A stretch of 13,030 nucleotides of DNA from Prevotellaceae bacterium UBA1746 (GCA_002314875.1 DCHS01000046.1:83846-96875), one strand, 5' to 3'; shown: positions 1-6,958, numbered from the stretch's first letter. Numbers and translations are program-made. Notes: generated by a model not told the origin, from the sequence alone.

Positions 1-355
1 CGCCCTGGAAGCCCTTACCCTTGGAGGTACCAACTACGCTTACGAAGTCGTTCTCACCAAAGAGTTCTACTGTGATTTCGTCACCGAGGTTGTGATCTTC
101 GTCATAAACGAATTCAGCGAGGTGACGCTTGGGGGTCACGCCGGCCTTCTTGAAGTGGCCGAGAAGGGGAGCTGATACGTGCTTCTCCTTTGCGTCCTGG
201 AAACCTACCTGGACAGCAGCATAACCATCATTTTCTACGGTCTTGACCTGAGTCACTACACAAGGACCGCATTCGATTACTGTGCACGGCACATTCTTGC
301 CGTCGGCACTGAAAACGGAAGTCATTCCGATTTTCTTTCCTAATAATCCTGACAT
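1..355 (-). CDS. rplC: 50S ribosomal protein L3, N-terminal part (cut by window edge)
   Basis: The minus-strand frame starts at an ATG at 355-353 and stays open to base 1, giving 118 residues of a protein usually a little over 200 long. The start MSGLLGKKIGMTSVF and the visible end GTSKGKGFQG are hallmarks of L3, which binds 23S rRNA near the peptidyl-transferase centre and is an early assembly protein of the large subunit. The remaining S10-operon genes (rplD, rplW and so on) would be expected beyond the left edge but are not visible. No rpsJ lies directly upstream, as would be usual: that gene is at 10680-10985, about 10.3 kb away. The gene has its own promoter at 519-549 and a long leader. 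No Shine-Dalgarno sequence is obvious before the start, which is normal for Bacteroidetes. Confidence 0.97.
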   Translation of the reverse strand, partial: MSGLLGKKIGMTSVFSADGKNVPCTVIECGPCVVTQVKTVENDGYAAVQVGFQDAKEKHVSAPLLGHFKKAGVTPKRHLAEFVYDEDHNLGDEITVELFGENDFVSVVGTSKGKGFQG

Positions 356-511
356 TGAGGTTTTATTGAGATTTTTTAATTCGTAGCCCGCCGTTGCCTC
401 TGCATTGGCGGGGCGATTGGTTATTGGAATTGATTTTTATTTATAACCGTTTGATTTTCACTTTCAGCGGATGGCCATCCACTAAAGTGGAAGAGGTTTC
501 GTCTCTTCTTT
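356..511 (-). promoter_or_regulatory. Structured 5' leader of rplC, about 155 nt
   Basis: This is the untranslated stretch between the predicted transcription start near 511 and the rplC start. Three hairpins can be drawn by eye. One pairs 490-495 with 503-508 (6 bp). One pairs 478-482 with 487-491 around a 4-nt loop, and shares bases with the first, so the two may be alternatives. A strong GC-rich one pairs 387-392 with 407-412, with an inner 3-bp stem 395-397/402-404 and a 4-nt loop. The last lies about 30 nt before the start codon. No U-run follows it, so it is not a terminator. Ribosomal-protein leaders are often autoregulatory by binding of an encoded protein; that role here is inference. 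The region also contains a 12-bp perfect palindrome at 469-480. Confidence 0.5.
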
Positions 512-518
512 CGGGGTG

Positions 519-549
519 CAAAAGTACGAACTTTCTATGAAACGACCAA
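519..549 (-). promoter_or_regulatory. Bacteroidetes primary-sigma promoter for rplC
   Basis: Read on the minus strand, TTG (549-547) is followed after exactly 20 bp by TACTTTTG (526-519). This matches the known Bacteroidetes promoter form of TTG at -33 and TAnnTTTG at -7 with 19-21 bp spacing. Transcription should start around 510-513. It gives rplC, and presumably the genes beyond it, a supply of transcripts independent of fusA-rpsJ. Confidence 0.8.
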
Positions 550-726
550 GACTTAACACCCTAAAAATAAAGAAAAAGTGCAAAAAAGTTGCGATTTTGT
601 GCAGTTTGTGTTTGTTTTGCCAAGTAAGGGGCGCAGAATGACGTTCTAATTATTTCAAAAAGATGATTTTAAACTGTTTGCACGGGAATTTTCCTCTTCT
701 ACCCAGGATTTCCCACTTTTCCCGAA

Positions 727-959
727 GGATTATTTATTTCCAACGCAGTTTTATCTGTTTTCTTCGGAGATTTTTATTTACTCACATTTGTGGTTCACTA
801 TTGTCACAATTGTGATATTCTATTCTCACTCATATGGTGCAATATTGCCACAGTTGTGATAATACTGATTTATATTCGTGATTCTCATGTATTCCGTGAG
901 CACGCATAAATAATATTGGGCGGAAAATAACTCTTTCTGCGTTGGAATTAAATAAATCC
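727..959. repeat. Imperfect inverted repeat, arms of about 22 bp, 188 bp apart
   Basis: The left arm 727-748 reads GGATTATTTATTTCCAACGC followed by AG. The right arm 937-959 is its reverse complement except for one extra base and one mismatch, so about 21 positions pair. The arms enclose all three CACA-nn-TGTG dyads. The arrangement resembles the ends of a small non-autonomous element, or a very long RNA or DNA stem. I see no clear target-site duplication outside the arms, so the nature of the element is open. Confidence 0.5.
783..861. promoter_or_regulatory. Three phased CACA-nn-TGTG dyads (candidate operator cluster)
   Basis: Dyads lie at 783-792, 805-814 and 849-858. The second is the perfect palindrome TCACAATTGTGA (804-815). 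The second and third are embedded in an 18-bp direct repeat ATTGYCACARTTGTGATA at 800-817 and 844-861, with two differences. Dyad centres are 22 and 44 bp apart, close to two and four helical turns, so all three would face the same side of the helix. This is what repeated binding of a dimeric regulator would look like. The protein and the target gene are unknown: the nearest promoters are about 240-330 bp (rplC) and 350-430 bp (1325 gene) away. Confidence 0.45.
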
Positions 960-1012
960 CAGCTGGCAAATAATTCTTCGCCGTTGATAGAAAATATTAT
1001 CTCAAATCGAAT

Positions 1013-1082
1013 AATTATCTCCTCTACATAATATAAATAAAGACGGCTGGGAAATAATTACGATGAGGAGGACAAGATAATT
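1013..1082. repeat. Short inverted repeat with bulge
   Basis: AATTATCT-CCTC (1013-1024) pairs with GAGG-aca-AGATAATT (1068-1082), a 12-bp stem with a 3-nt bulge around a 43-nt AT-rich loop. No U-run follows on either strand, so it is not a simple terminator. Its role is unknown. Confidence 0.35.
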
Positions 1083-1207
1083 CTATTTTGTCTGATTTTT
1101 CCTGTATTCGGCATTTTTTCGGATTCTGAAAAAGTAAGAAATAACGCAGTATTCAACAAAAACAGTCTAAATATTTGTTAATTTTCGAAGAATCCGTAGT
1201 ATTTTCC

Positions 1208-1238
1208 TTGCATAAGCGTCATATATATACTACTTTTG
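1208..1238 (+). promoter_or_regulatory. Bacteroidetes primary-sigma promoter for the lipoprotein gene
   Basis: TTG (1208-1210), 20 bp, then TACTTTTG (1231-1238) exactly fits the Bacteroidetes TTG / TAnnTTTG form. The start of transcription is expected near 1245, leaving a leader of about 80 nt before the ATG at 1325. Confidence 0.8.
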
Positions 1239-1290
1239 GACTCAGAAACACGAAAGGTTTCAAAAAAACAATTAACTATCAATACGAAAC

Positions 1291-1307
1291 AAGGAGTTCG
1301 ACTCCTT
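1291..1307 (+). promoter_or_regulatory. Hairpin in the leader of the lipoprotein gene
   Basis: AAGGAGT (1291-1297), loop TCG, ACTCCTT (1301-1307) form a 7-bp stem 17 bases before the start codon. The stem contains the only AGGAG sequence in the leader. That sequence is too far from the ATG (about 28 nt) to be an ordinary Shine-Dalgarno site. The hairpin may affect mRNA stability or translation; this is inference. Confidence 0.4.
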
Positions 1308-1324
1308 ATAAATAATATCGCGTT

Positions 1325-1957
1325 ATGAAGAAGAATTACATGAAATTAATGGGTATTTTGCTTACCCTCTTCGCTCTGGCAGGCTTCACCTCTTGCGACT
1401 ATATCAACGATGAAACTGATCAGGCTATGGTGCTCTCCGGCGAATGGAGAGGAGACTTTGGAATGTACTATGTTTGGGAAGAGTACGGTCAGCTATACAC
1501 CTTCGACTCTTACGACACAGAAATCGTTTTCTACCCCGCATATGATTTAGCTCACCACGGATGGGGTCGTCAGATTGACCACTACAACGCAGGTCCTTAT
1601 ACCTATCAGTATTTTGAATTCAAGTGGGAACTCCGCGGTGGCAATATCTATCTGACTTATCCCTACGATCACGATTACGACACCGTCATCAGCGATTATC
1701 GCATGACGAACGATTTCTTCACGGGCTATTTCGTAAATGGCACCACTCCCTTCAAACTACGCAAAGTCACTGACTACTACGATTGGACGCCGTACATCAA
1801 CATTCACTCTTTCGGCTACAATGACGGATGGAACAGCGGCTATTATTCCAACAAGCGCGTAAACGAAAATGCAGCAGACTCTGTCGCTACCGGAAAGCCC
1901 GCTGGTAAGATTGTCGGCCATGGAAGTCGTTTCGCCAAGACCGCTGCAGAAAAGTAA
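1325..1957 (+). CDS. Tyrosine-rich putative lipoprotein, unrecognised family
   Basis: The 210-residue product starts with a lysine-rich and hydrophobic signal (residues 1-23) ending in a lipobox-like FTSC, with Cys24 as the likely lipidated residue. After the cysteine come acidic residues (DYINDETD), which may favour outer-membrane export. The mature part contains about 25 tyrosines (12 percent) and many aromatic, alternating segments, for example GEWRGDFGMYY near residue 39 and the NIYLTYPYDHDYD stretch. This suggests a small beta-rich, lipocalin- or barrel-like domain, but I do not recognise the family. The last 25 or so residues differ sharply, being Ala/Lys/Gly-rich with no tyrosine. The gene is transcribed alone from 1208-1238 and ends at the terminator 2023-2054. 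An internal Met at residue 6 is an alternative start that would keep the signal. Confidence 0.75.
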   Translation: MKKNYMKLMGILLTLFALAGFTSCDYINDETDQAMVLSGEWRGDFGMYYVWEEYGQLYTFDSYDTEIVFYPAYDLAHHGWGRQIDHYNAGPYTYQYFEFKWELRGGNIYLTYPYDHDYDTVISDYRMTNDFFTGYFVNGTTPFKLRKVTDYYDWTPYINIHSFGYNDGWNSGYYSNKRVNENAADSVATGKPAGKIVGHGSRFAKTAAEK

Positions 1958-2022
1958 ACCTTTGATCCACTTTTCTCACGAATGTCATTATCCTAAATTC
2001 CTTAATAATAAAATTAATTAAA

Positions 2023-2054
2023 AGAGGAGCGCGACCATTCGGTTGCGCTCCTCT
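2023..2054. terminator. Bidirectional intrinsic terminator between convergent genes
   Basis: A 14-bp stem (2023-2036 with 2041-2054, one G-U pair) closes a 4-nt loop. On the minus strand it is followed by CTCTTTTAATTAATTTT, a good U-rich tail for the operon that ends at 2067. On the plus strand the tail is ACTCTTTTAT, weaker but serviceable for the lipoprotein gene that ends at 1957. Confidence 0.85.
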
Positions 2055-2066
2055 ACTCTTTTATGT

Positions 2067-3056
2067 TTAATCTCCTAAAGAATAACTGTCCCAGACAATT
2101 GATGAATTGTCAATGATATCAAAAGACTCATCACCCTGGATTGTCTTGATGCAGCGACTATATTCCGATGACATCGGCCATCCAAAAGAGAAGTACTCGT
2201 TATACCAATACTCTTCTATCGTAGAATCATAATTCTCATAGTTTTGGCTTTCCAACAAGTCTTTCGATTCAGGAGATGCCATGTCACTCAGCAAGTTTTT
2301 ACCTAAAGCTGCCAACTGATTGCCATAATAGCGTTTCAGGGTGCAAAACAGCGCATAGTCGGGATTTTCGGGGCTTGTTTCATCAGGCAGAATCTTAGTT
2401 CCAATGAAGATTTCGCTGTTCTTCTGTCCTGGAACATCAGGGTCGGATTCCGTCTCCGTATTTCCTAAGGGAAACGATGTGCCATGATACTCAAAGAGAC
2501 GGGCCAACTGAGGAAAGGCTTTCTCGATGTTCTCAAGCTGAGACATAAAGAACGACTTGAAATTCCCTACAGGCATAAGTTTTTCCAGCCCTGGTTTCTC
2601 AGCATACAGTTCCTTGAGGGCTTCATCGATTATACCACTGAAATATGAGATCGTTTTCTTAGGATTCTCGTAGGACAGATCATTGCCATTCGCGTCCAGA
2701 GTGAACAGGAAGCGGAATTTATCGCGCTGATGTTTTAAAGAAATTCTTTTTGAAATCTCTTTCGCTAAAGAATCGCCTTCGAGAATCTCCTCTTCCAACG
2801 GGATGTACTCAATAGTATAGCCCTTCTTATCATCGGCCTTGACAACCGTCAGTAGGAATGTCTCAACACGATGTCTCTGAACAATAGTATCAGTTCCAAC
2901 TACTTTTATTCGCGCAGATTCATAGACATAAGTCACAGAATCGCCCTTCCCAAAGTAGGGCAGAATGTTTACGATCGAGTCTTCCAAAGAAACCTGGGCA
3001 AAGGTATTCGGCACGAATGCCAAGACCGACAATAAAATCAGAAGAACTCTTTTCAT
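2067..3056 (-). CDS. Secreted protein of unknown function, last gene of the fucosidase operon
   Basis: The 329-residue product has a clear Sec signal peptide (MKRVLLILLSVLAFVPNTFA, cut before Gln21-Val). There is no lipobox cysteine and no further membrane segment. The mature protein is acidic and mixed. It starts with a segment predicted by eye to be beta-rich (GDSVTYVYESARIKVVGTDT), then has a charged middle and an aromatic C-terminus with EEYWYNEYFSFGWP. I do not recognise a domain or catalytic motif. It begins only 5 bases after the preceding gene (3062) and ends just before the terminator at 2023-2054, so it should be co-transcribed with the glycan genes. A role in handling the same substrate is inference from position only. 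Confidence 0.75.
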   Translation of the reverse strand: MKRVLLILLSVLAFVPNTFAQVSLEDSIVNILPYFGKGDSVTYVYESARIKVVGTDTIVQRHRVETFLLTVVKADDKKGYTIEYIPLEEEILEGDSLAKEISKRISLKHQRDKFRFLFTLDANGNDLSYENPKKTISYFSGIIDEALKELYAEKPGLEKLMPVGNFKSFFMSQLENIEKAFPQLARLFEYHGTSFPLGNTETESDPDVPGQKNSEIFIGTKILPDETSPENPDYALFCTLKRYYGNQLAALGKNLLSDMASPESKDLLESQNYENYDSTIEEYWYNEYFSFGWPMSSEYSRCIKTIQGDESFDIIDNSSIVWDSYSLGD

Positions 3057-3061
3057 ACGGA

Positions 3062-4258
3062 TTACTTAATTCCCATTGCCTTATCGAATTCTGCCCAATG
3101 AGCCTCAGTCATGTGGTTGGGGCAGAAGAGACAGATACCAGCAGAACCAGCCTTGCGTGCAGCCTCTACAGCCGTAGCAATTTCAGAAGGAACAAGACCG
3201 CTGCATTCTGGGTCGATATCACCACTCTTCTTTTCCCAGTCATGGCAGATAAAGAGACCGCTATAGATAGGCTTGTCACAAGTTTCAACTTCTTCCTTGG
3301 TAATATCGCCAACCCAATCGGCACCACGGAGATAGAAGTCGTTATAGTTCATGGGGAAGAAAACATCGACGTTCCACTTGGTCCACTGCTGACGAACCAT
3401 CCATTCTGCATAGCTGTGAGGACCAGGGAATACATCGGCACTGATCTTCTTGCCTTTTGCATGAACAGCCTCGCAAATAGCATTTACACAATTGGTGACA
3501 TTATCACAACGGAACTGTGCCCAGCCTTCGATAGTTGCCGGATCAACGCCCTTAGCAACTTCTTCACGGATATCAACACCACTCTTTTCCTTGAAATCTG
3601 CAACACAGGCGTCGCAGTAGCAGTAGTCTGCAGCGGGATATTCGTTCACAGTAGCGGGCTTTGCCTGCTTTTCACTTTCAGCTTTGGGAAGGCCAGCTTC
3701 AAGTTTGCCCCAATCATGATGAATAATCGTGTCGTACTTTACCCAAAGACCTTCAGAAAGTATAACATCTGCATAGCGGATGTAGTCCAACTGAACATAG
3801 TCCACCTCGGGAATCTCAGCAACCATAGCATAATTATCTGCAAGATACTTTACCACCTCGGGATTATGGGGGTCGACGGTCTGATAGTATTCAACGTAAG
3901 CGCGTTCTTTCTTATCAAAAGCGCTCTTGCCGAGACGATTCACGGTGTACCAAGTAGAATCCTTACCACCCTGGAGCATAGAGGGAACCCATGCGTGATA
4001 TTCGAGGCCAACCTCGTGAGCAATCTTTGCAGCAGTGCGAATTCGTGCTGTATCAAATCCACCACATTCAACGCAGACACCAACCATTCCGTGGGACTTC
4101 CACATTTCAAATTCAGCCTTGAGACTGTCGGGACTTACTTGTTCTGGATTCCATTTGTACCAGCCATAAACAGCAAAATCAGTGGTATTCTCCTTTGTGC
4201 AACTTGCAGCAAAGAGGCCGAGTGCCATAGCACAAACGGCAAAAAGTAATTTCTTCAT
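3062..4258 (-). CDS. Glycoside-hydrolase-like TIM-barrel lipoprotein
   Basis: The 398-residue product has a lipoprotein signal, MKKLLFAVCAMALGLFAASC, with Cys20 lipidated. The mature part resembles the putative glycoside hydrolases of the GHL / family-10-like group. It opens with VYGWYKWNPE near residue 30. The motif DYVQLDYIRYAD (residues 153-164) places an aspartate, D158, at a barrel strand end as in that group. SADVFPGP (273-280) and FPMNYNDFY (301-309) fit later strands. A Cys cluster CYCDAC (C213, C215, C218) sits in a loop and could bind a metal. Substrate and activity are not known from sequence, and CAZy families near this group have poorly defined chemistry. It lies 23 bases after the CBM9-like gene and 5 bases before the next, in the same operon as the GH29 enzyme. 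The lipid anchor suggests periplasmic or surface location. Confidence 0.8.
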   Translation of the reverse strand: MKKLLFAVCAMALGLFAASCTKENTTDFAVYGWYKWNPEQVSPDSLKAEFEMWKSHGMVGVCVECGGFDTARIRTAAKIAHEVGLEYHAWVPSMLQGGKDSTWYTVNRLGKSAFDKKERAYVEYYQTVDPHNPEVVKYLADNYAMVAEIPEVDYVQLDYIRYADVILSEGLWVKYDTIIHHDWGKLEAGLPKAESEKQAKPATVNEYPAADYCYCDACVADFKEKSGVDIREEVAKGVDPATIEGWAQFRCDNVTNCVNAICEAVHAKGKKISADVFPGPHSYAEWMVRQQWTKWNVDVFFPMNYNDFYLRGADWVGDITKEEVETCDKPIYSGLFICHDWEKKSGDIDPECSGLVPSEIATAVEAARKAGSAGICLFCPNHMTEAHWAEFDKAMGIK

Positions 4259-4281
4259 ATACTAGTTTTTAAGGTTTTCAA

Positions 4282-5382
4282 TTATTTGCGAAGAATCTGA
4301 CCATCCTCATCGATAGTCATTGTAAGAGAAGGAGATTCAACGGTAATGAGGTATTTCTTGGAAATAGTTTCCAAACGGAGATGAGCATCCTTGGGAAGAA
4401 GGCCAAGCTCTTCCTTTGTAAGATGGAAATCCTCGATATTATCGAGATAGGAGCCCGTCTTGGACATAGCTTCTTCCTGAGCATAGAACATTGCCCAAAG
4501 AAGTTTTTCTACGGGACGGTAGCTGGGATAAACAAATTGCTCACTACCCTTTCCTGCCTTCATCTTGCTCAAATAGACATAGCCCCAGCGCTCAGGCATG
4601 TGCATGGCAATCATACCGGTAGAAGGCCAGGTCCAATTGTCCTCAGGAAGGTATTTCCCGTCTTCCCCCTTCTTACGGAAAGTACGACCGCTCTTGTCTA
4701 ATTCTGTCTGCCATTCAACACGGCTGAAACCAACACGCATATAACTACCTGCGGTCAAGACATTATCAAACTCCTGGGCAATCGCCTTGCGGGGAATGGC
4801 AACTTCAATATCCCAACCTTTATCGGTATCCTTGTTGTTGTTGAGGGTACCGTTTATCTTAATAGCAGATTTCAAACCCGGGCAATCCCACTGGAACTGA
4901 ACAAAGTTACGACGGGGAGCGCGATAAGGCATTTCAAGACAGAGGTCGAAGATTACATTGCGGGCGTTGAACTCCAGCTCATAATAGTTGTGCGCGTCAC
5001 CGGTGGGATCAATGAAGATTTCAAAGTCCGGATCGTAGTAGATGACGGTGTCACGAAGGGTAAGATTAGCCCAGACATTAGGTTCCTCCATGACCGCAGA
5101 GACATAAAGGTAGTCATCATCCCAGAGCATCTTTGCACGGGTAGCATAGCGAGGAGTGGGGAAACCCTCACCGCTGATATCCATAAACAACTCGGTTTCG
5201 GGGGCTTTCTGCCAGGACTTTTCGTTCATCACGCCGTCCACAACAATTTTATCAGAGGTGCGATAAGCCACATAACCATGAGGTTCTGTCAGGAAGCGGG
5301 CATATTTCTGAGTAATACTCTCTGCATGAGCAGAAAGACAGCCGCAGAACAAAGCCGCGAGGAGAAGATTTGTATATTTCAT
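4282..5382 (-). CDS. Carbohydrate-binding family 9-like protein
   Basis: The 366-residue product has a signal peptide cut after about residue 20 (LSAHA). The core from about residue 40 to 280 carries the pattern of CBM9-like domains found in many Bacteroidetes: VDGVMNEKSWQKAP (48-61), a strand block RAKMLWDDDYLYVSAVMEEPNV (82-103), and FEIFIDPTGDAHNYYELEFN (120-139), where acidic and aromatic residues line up with the typical ligand and calcium region. The C-terminal 80 or so residues are a variable tail. Such proteins bind glycans or sugar ends and often accompany glycoside hydrolases. It follows the GH29 gene by 35 bases and precedes the GHL gene by 23. It is expected to be periplasmic or secreted. 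The binding target, perhaps a fucosylated glycan, is inference. Confidence 0.88.
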   Translation of the reverse strand: MKYTNLLLAALFCGCLSAHAESITQKYARFLTEPHGYVAYRTSDKIVVDGVMNEKSWQKAPETELFMDISGEGFPTPRYATRAKMLWDDDYLYVSAVMEEPNVWANLTLRDTVIYYDPDFEIFIDPTGDAHNYYELEFNARNVIFDLCLEMPYRAPRRNFVQFQWDCPGLKSAIKINGTLNNNKDTDKGWDIEVAIPRKAIAQEFDNVLTAGSYMRVGFSRVEWQTELDKSGRTFRKKGEDGKYLPEDNWTWPSTGMIAMHMPERWGYVYLSKMKAGKGSEQFVYPSYRPVEKLLWAMFYAQEEAMSKTGSYLDNIEDFHLTKEELGLLPKDAHLRLETISKKYLITVESPSLTMTIDEDGQILRK

Positions 5383-5417
5383 AAGCTAGATTATTTACTA
5401 AAAAGGAGATGAAAACA

Positions 5418-6776
5418 TTAGTTGCTGGTTTGAACCTTACCCGCTCCGCGATACAGTTTGCAAGGACCGTCAAGAAGTACAGCGATGACGGTAATCTGCG
5501 GATCGAGAACCTGATCAGGAACATCAATATAGAGATTACCGGGAATATCGTTCCAGTAATTCTTATTGTAAACCTTGTAATTCAGCATTGCGCCGTTTCC
5601 AACCACCCAGATGCGGTTGACCTTATTCATCAAGCCCTTGATTTCAATAGGGCCGTTAGGTTTGTAAGGCAAATACAAATAGAGGATGTCACCGGCTTTA
5701 TTGAGACTCGTGTAACCCTGGAAGTGCTCGGCGGGGATACCTGCACGGGTATTGTAGATAGCCTCTGCATGCTTCTTATTCCAACGACCAAATTCCTTCA
5801 GAATAGCAATCTGCTCTTCTGGAATGGTGCCGTCTTCCTTTGGACCGATGTCCAGCAGAAGATTACCACCATTTGACAGGCAATCCACATAGGTACGGAG
5901 CAACATGTGCGGAGTCTTATAGTTTGTATCAGTATGCTGGAAGCCCCAGGAATCGTTCATCGTCATACACAATTCCCAGTATTTGCTATCGGGACGAACA
6001 ACAGGCACTCCTTGTTCGGGGGTATCATAATCACCATAACCGGCAATACGACTGTTGATGATACATTTCGGCGAATAACTTCTCAACAACTTGACGATTT
6101 CGCTGCTGCGCCAGGTTTCAGCGTCCTGCTCCCAATCACCGTCGAACCACCAGAGGTCGGGCTTATACTGTTTTGAAAGTTCCTCCATCTGTCCGAAGTT
6201 GAATTTGCAGAAACTATCCCAACGCTTGGGATCATCCTTGATTGCATAACGCGTGGTATTGCGAGTATCATTAGGATAATCATCGCGGCTCCAATCCAAG
6301 AGGCTGTAATAGAGTCCAAGGTGAAGCTTCTGTTTCCTAACCTCATTAACAAAAGGAGTTAGCACATCTTTTGCAGCAGGAGTACACTTCTTGATGCTCA
6401 AATCACCAACCTTGGTGTCCCAGAGTGCGACGCCGTCATGATGCTTGGTAGTGATGACAGTATATTTTGCACCACTCTCCTTGATAAGCTGTACCCAGGC
6501 TTTTGGATCGTAATTTGCAGCGGTAAAACCTTTGCACTGATCCATGTATTCTTCATAAGGGAGATAACTGTTATAGAAAGACCAACTTTCGCTGACACCC
6601 TTGACGGCGTAAATGCCCCAATGGATGAATACACCGAACTTAGCCTGTGAGAACCATTCCATGCGCTGAGCCTTCTCAGCCTCAGTTTCCGTAGAAACAT
6701 TTTCATTCTGGGCTGCAACTGGTGCTGCTGCCAAAAACATTGCAAGAGCAGTGGCGGTAAGATTTCGTAATTTCAT
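5418..6776 (-). CDS. Alpha-L-fucosidase, glycoside hydrolase family 29
   Basis: The 452-residue product is an exo-enzyme that removes terminal alpha-L-fucose by a retaining mechanism. It has a signal peptide (cut near AAQ, residue 23), so it acts in the periplasm or outside. GH29 signatures are clear: WFSQAKFGVFIHWGIYAV (41-58), TKHHDGVALWDT (110-121), GLYYSLLDW (154-162), and PDLWWFDGDWE (206-216), whose D212 matches the family nucleophile. E268 in KYWELCMT is a candidate acid/base, but this residue varies between subfamilies, so the assignment is tentative. The barrel ends near NGGNLLLDIGP and a C-terminal beta domain follows. Length and order are normal and nothing suggests damage. It is the first gene of a four-gene operon read from the promoter at 6815-6845. 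Family membership is firm; linkage specificity and natural substrate cannot be read here. Confidence 0.95.
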   Translation of the reverse strand: MKLRNLTATALAMFLAAAPVAAQNENVSTETEAEKAQRMEWFSQAKFGVFIHWGIYAVKGVSESWSFYNSYLPYEEYMDQCKGFTAANYDPKAWVQLIKESGAKYTVITTKHHDGVALWDTKVGDLSIKKCTPAAKDVLTPFVNEVRKQKLHLGLYYSLLDWSRDDYPNDTRNTTRYAIKDDPKRWDSFCKFNFGQMEELSKQYKPDLWWFDGDWEQDAETWRSSEIVKLLRSYSPKCIINSRIAGYGDYDTPEQGVPVVRPDSKYWELCMTMNDSWGFQHTDTNYKTPHMLLRTYVDCLSNGGNLLLDIGPKEDGTIPEEQIAILKEFGRWNKKHAEAIYNTRAGIPAEHFQGYTSLNKAGDILYLYLPYKPNGPIEIKGLMNKVNRIWVVGNGAMLNYKVYNKNYWNDIPGNLYIDVPDQVLDPQITVIAVLLDGPCKLYRGAGKVQTSN

Positions 6777-6814
6777 AGATTTCGAGGTTTTCGCAAATTG
6801 CGGATTTTAAGCCA

Positions 6815-6845
6815 CAAATTTATCATTTTATCGCGAAACTCCCAA
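6815..6845 (-). promoter_or_regulatory. Bacteroidetes primary-sigma promoter for the fucosidase operon
   Basis: On the minus strand TTG (6845-6843), 20 bp, then TAAATTTG (6822-6815) fits the TTG / TAnnTTTG form exactly. Transcription should start near 6808, giving a short leader of about 30 nt before the ATG at 6776. No SusC/D-type or HTCS regulator gene lies next to it. Confidence 0.75.
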
Positions 6846-6938
6846 AAATTTCAACATCAAAAAAGCAGAAGAAAGAAAAACTTCATCTAATTTTATGTTT
6901 TCCAGCGTTTCTATAAGCCTAATTCAGAAAATTATCAC

Positions 6939-6946
6939 TAAATTTG
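6939..6946 (+). promoter_or_regulatory. Candidate -7 box for the sigma-54 activator / lptE / secG cluster
   Basis: TAAATTTG matches TAnnTTTG and lies about 95 bases before the ATG at 7040, but no TTG is found 19-21 bp upstream. The promoter is therefore weaker than the other three in the window, or depends on an activator. The position, divergent from the fucosidase promoter, is sensible. Confidence 0.45.
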
Positions 6947-6958
6947 CAGCCTACTATG

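Larger units (their letters stand above)
550..1207. other. AT-rich gene-free intergenic region
   Basis: I find no convincing coding frame, tRNA or rRNA in this stretch between the two back-to-back promoters. It is rich in A/T and in ATTATTT-like words. It contains the phased dyads (783-861), a long-range imperfect inverted repeat (727-748 with 937-959) and a shorter one (1013-1024 with 1068-1082), listed separately. Searching by eye for TAnnTTTG on both strands gives no further match inside it, so a standard promoter for a hidden small RNA is not visible. Confidence 0.6.

Noticed and set aside
672..679. CTGTTTGC shared between the region upstream of rplC and the repeat near 10541 (opposite strand), as rearrangement end points
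   Set aside because: An 8-base match is expected by chance in 13 kb; nothing beyond it is shared.
540..1207. Hidden CRISPR array, tRNA, phage remnant or defence gene in the intergenic region
   Set aside because: There are no regular spacer-repeat units, no cloverleaf and no coding frame of meaningful length; only the inverted repeats and dyads stand out.
1200..1215. Possible sigma-54 (-24/-12) promoter around TTGCA
   Set aside because: No GG element lies at the right distance upstream; the same place is fully explained by the TTG-N20-TAnnTTTG promoter.
3017..4249. Long plus-strand open frame of 410 codons
   Set aside because: It is antisense to the GHL lipoprotein gene, has no recognisable motif or sensible promoter, and its composition is that of a shadow frame.
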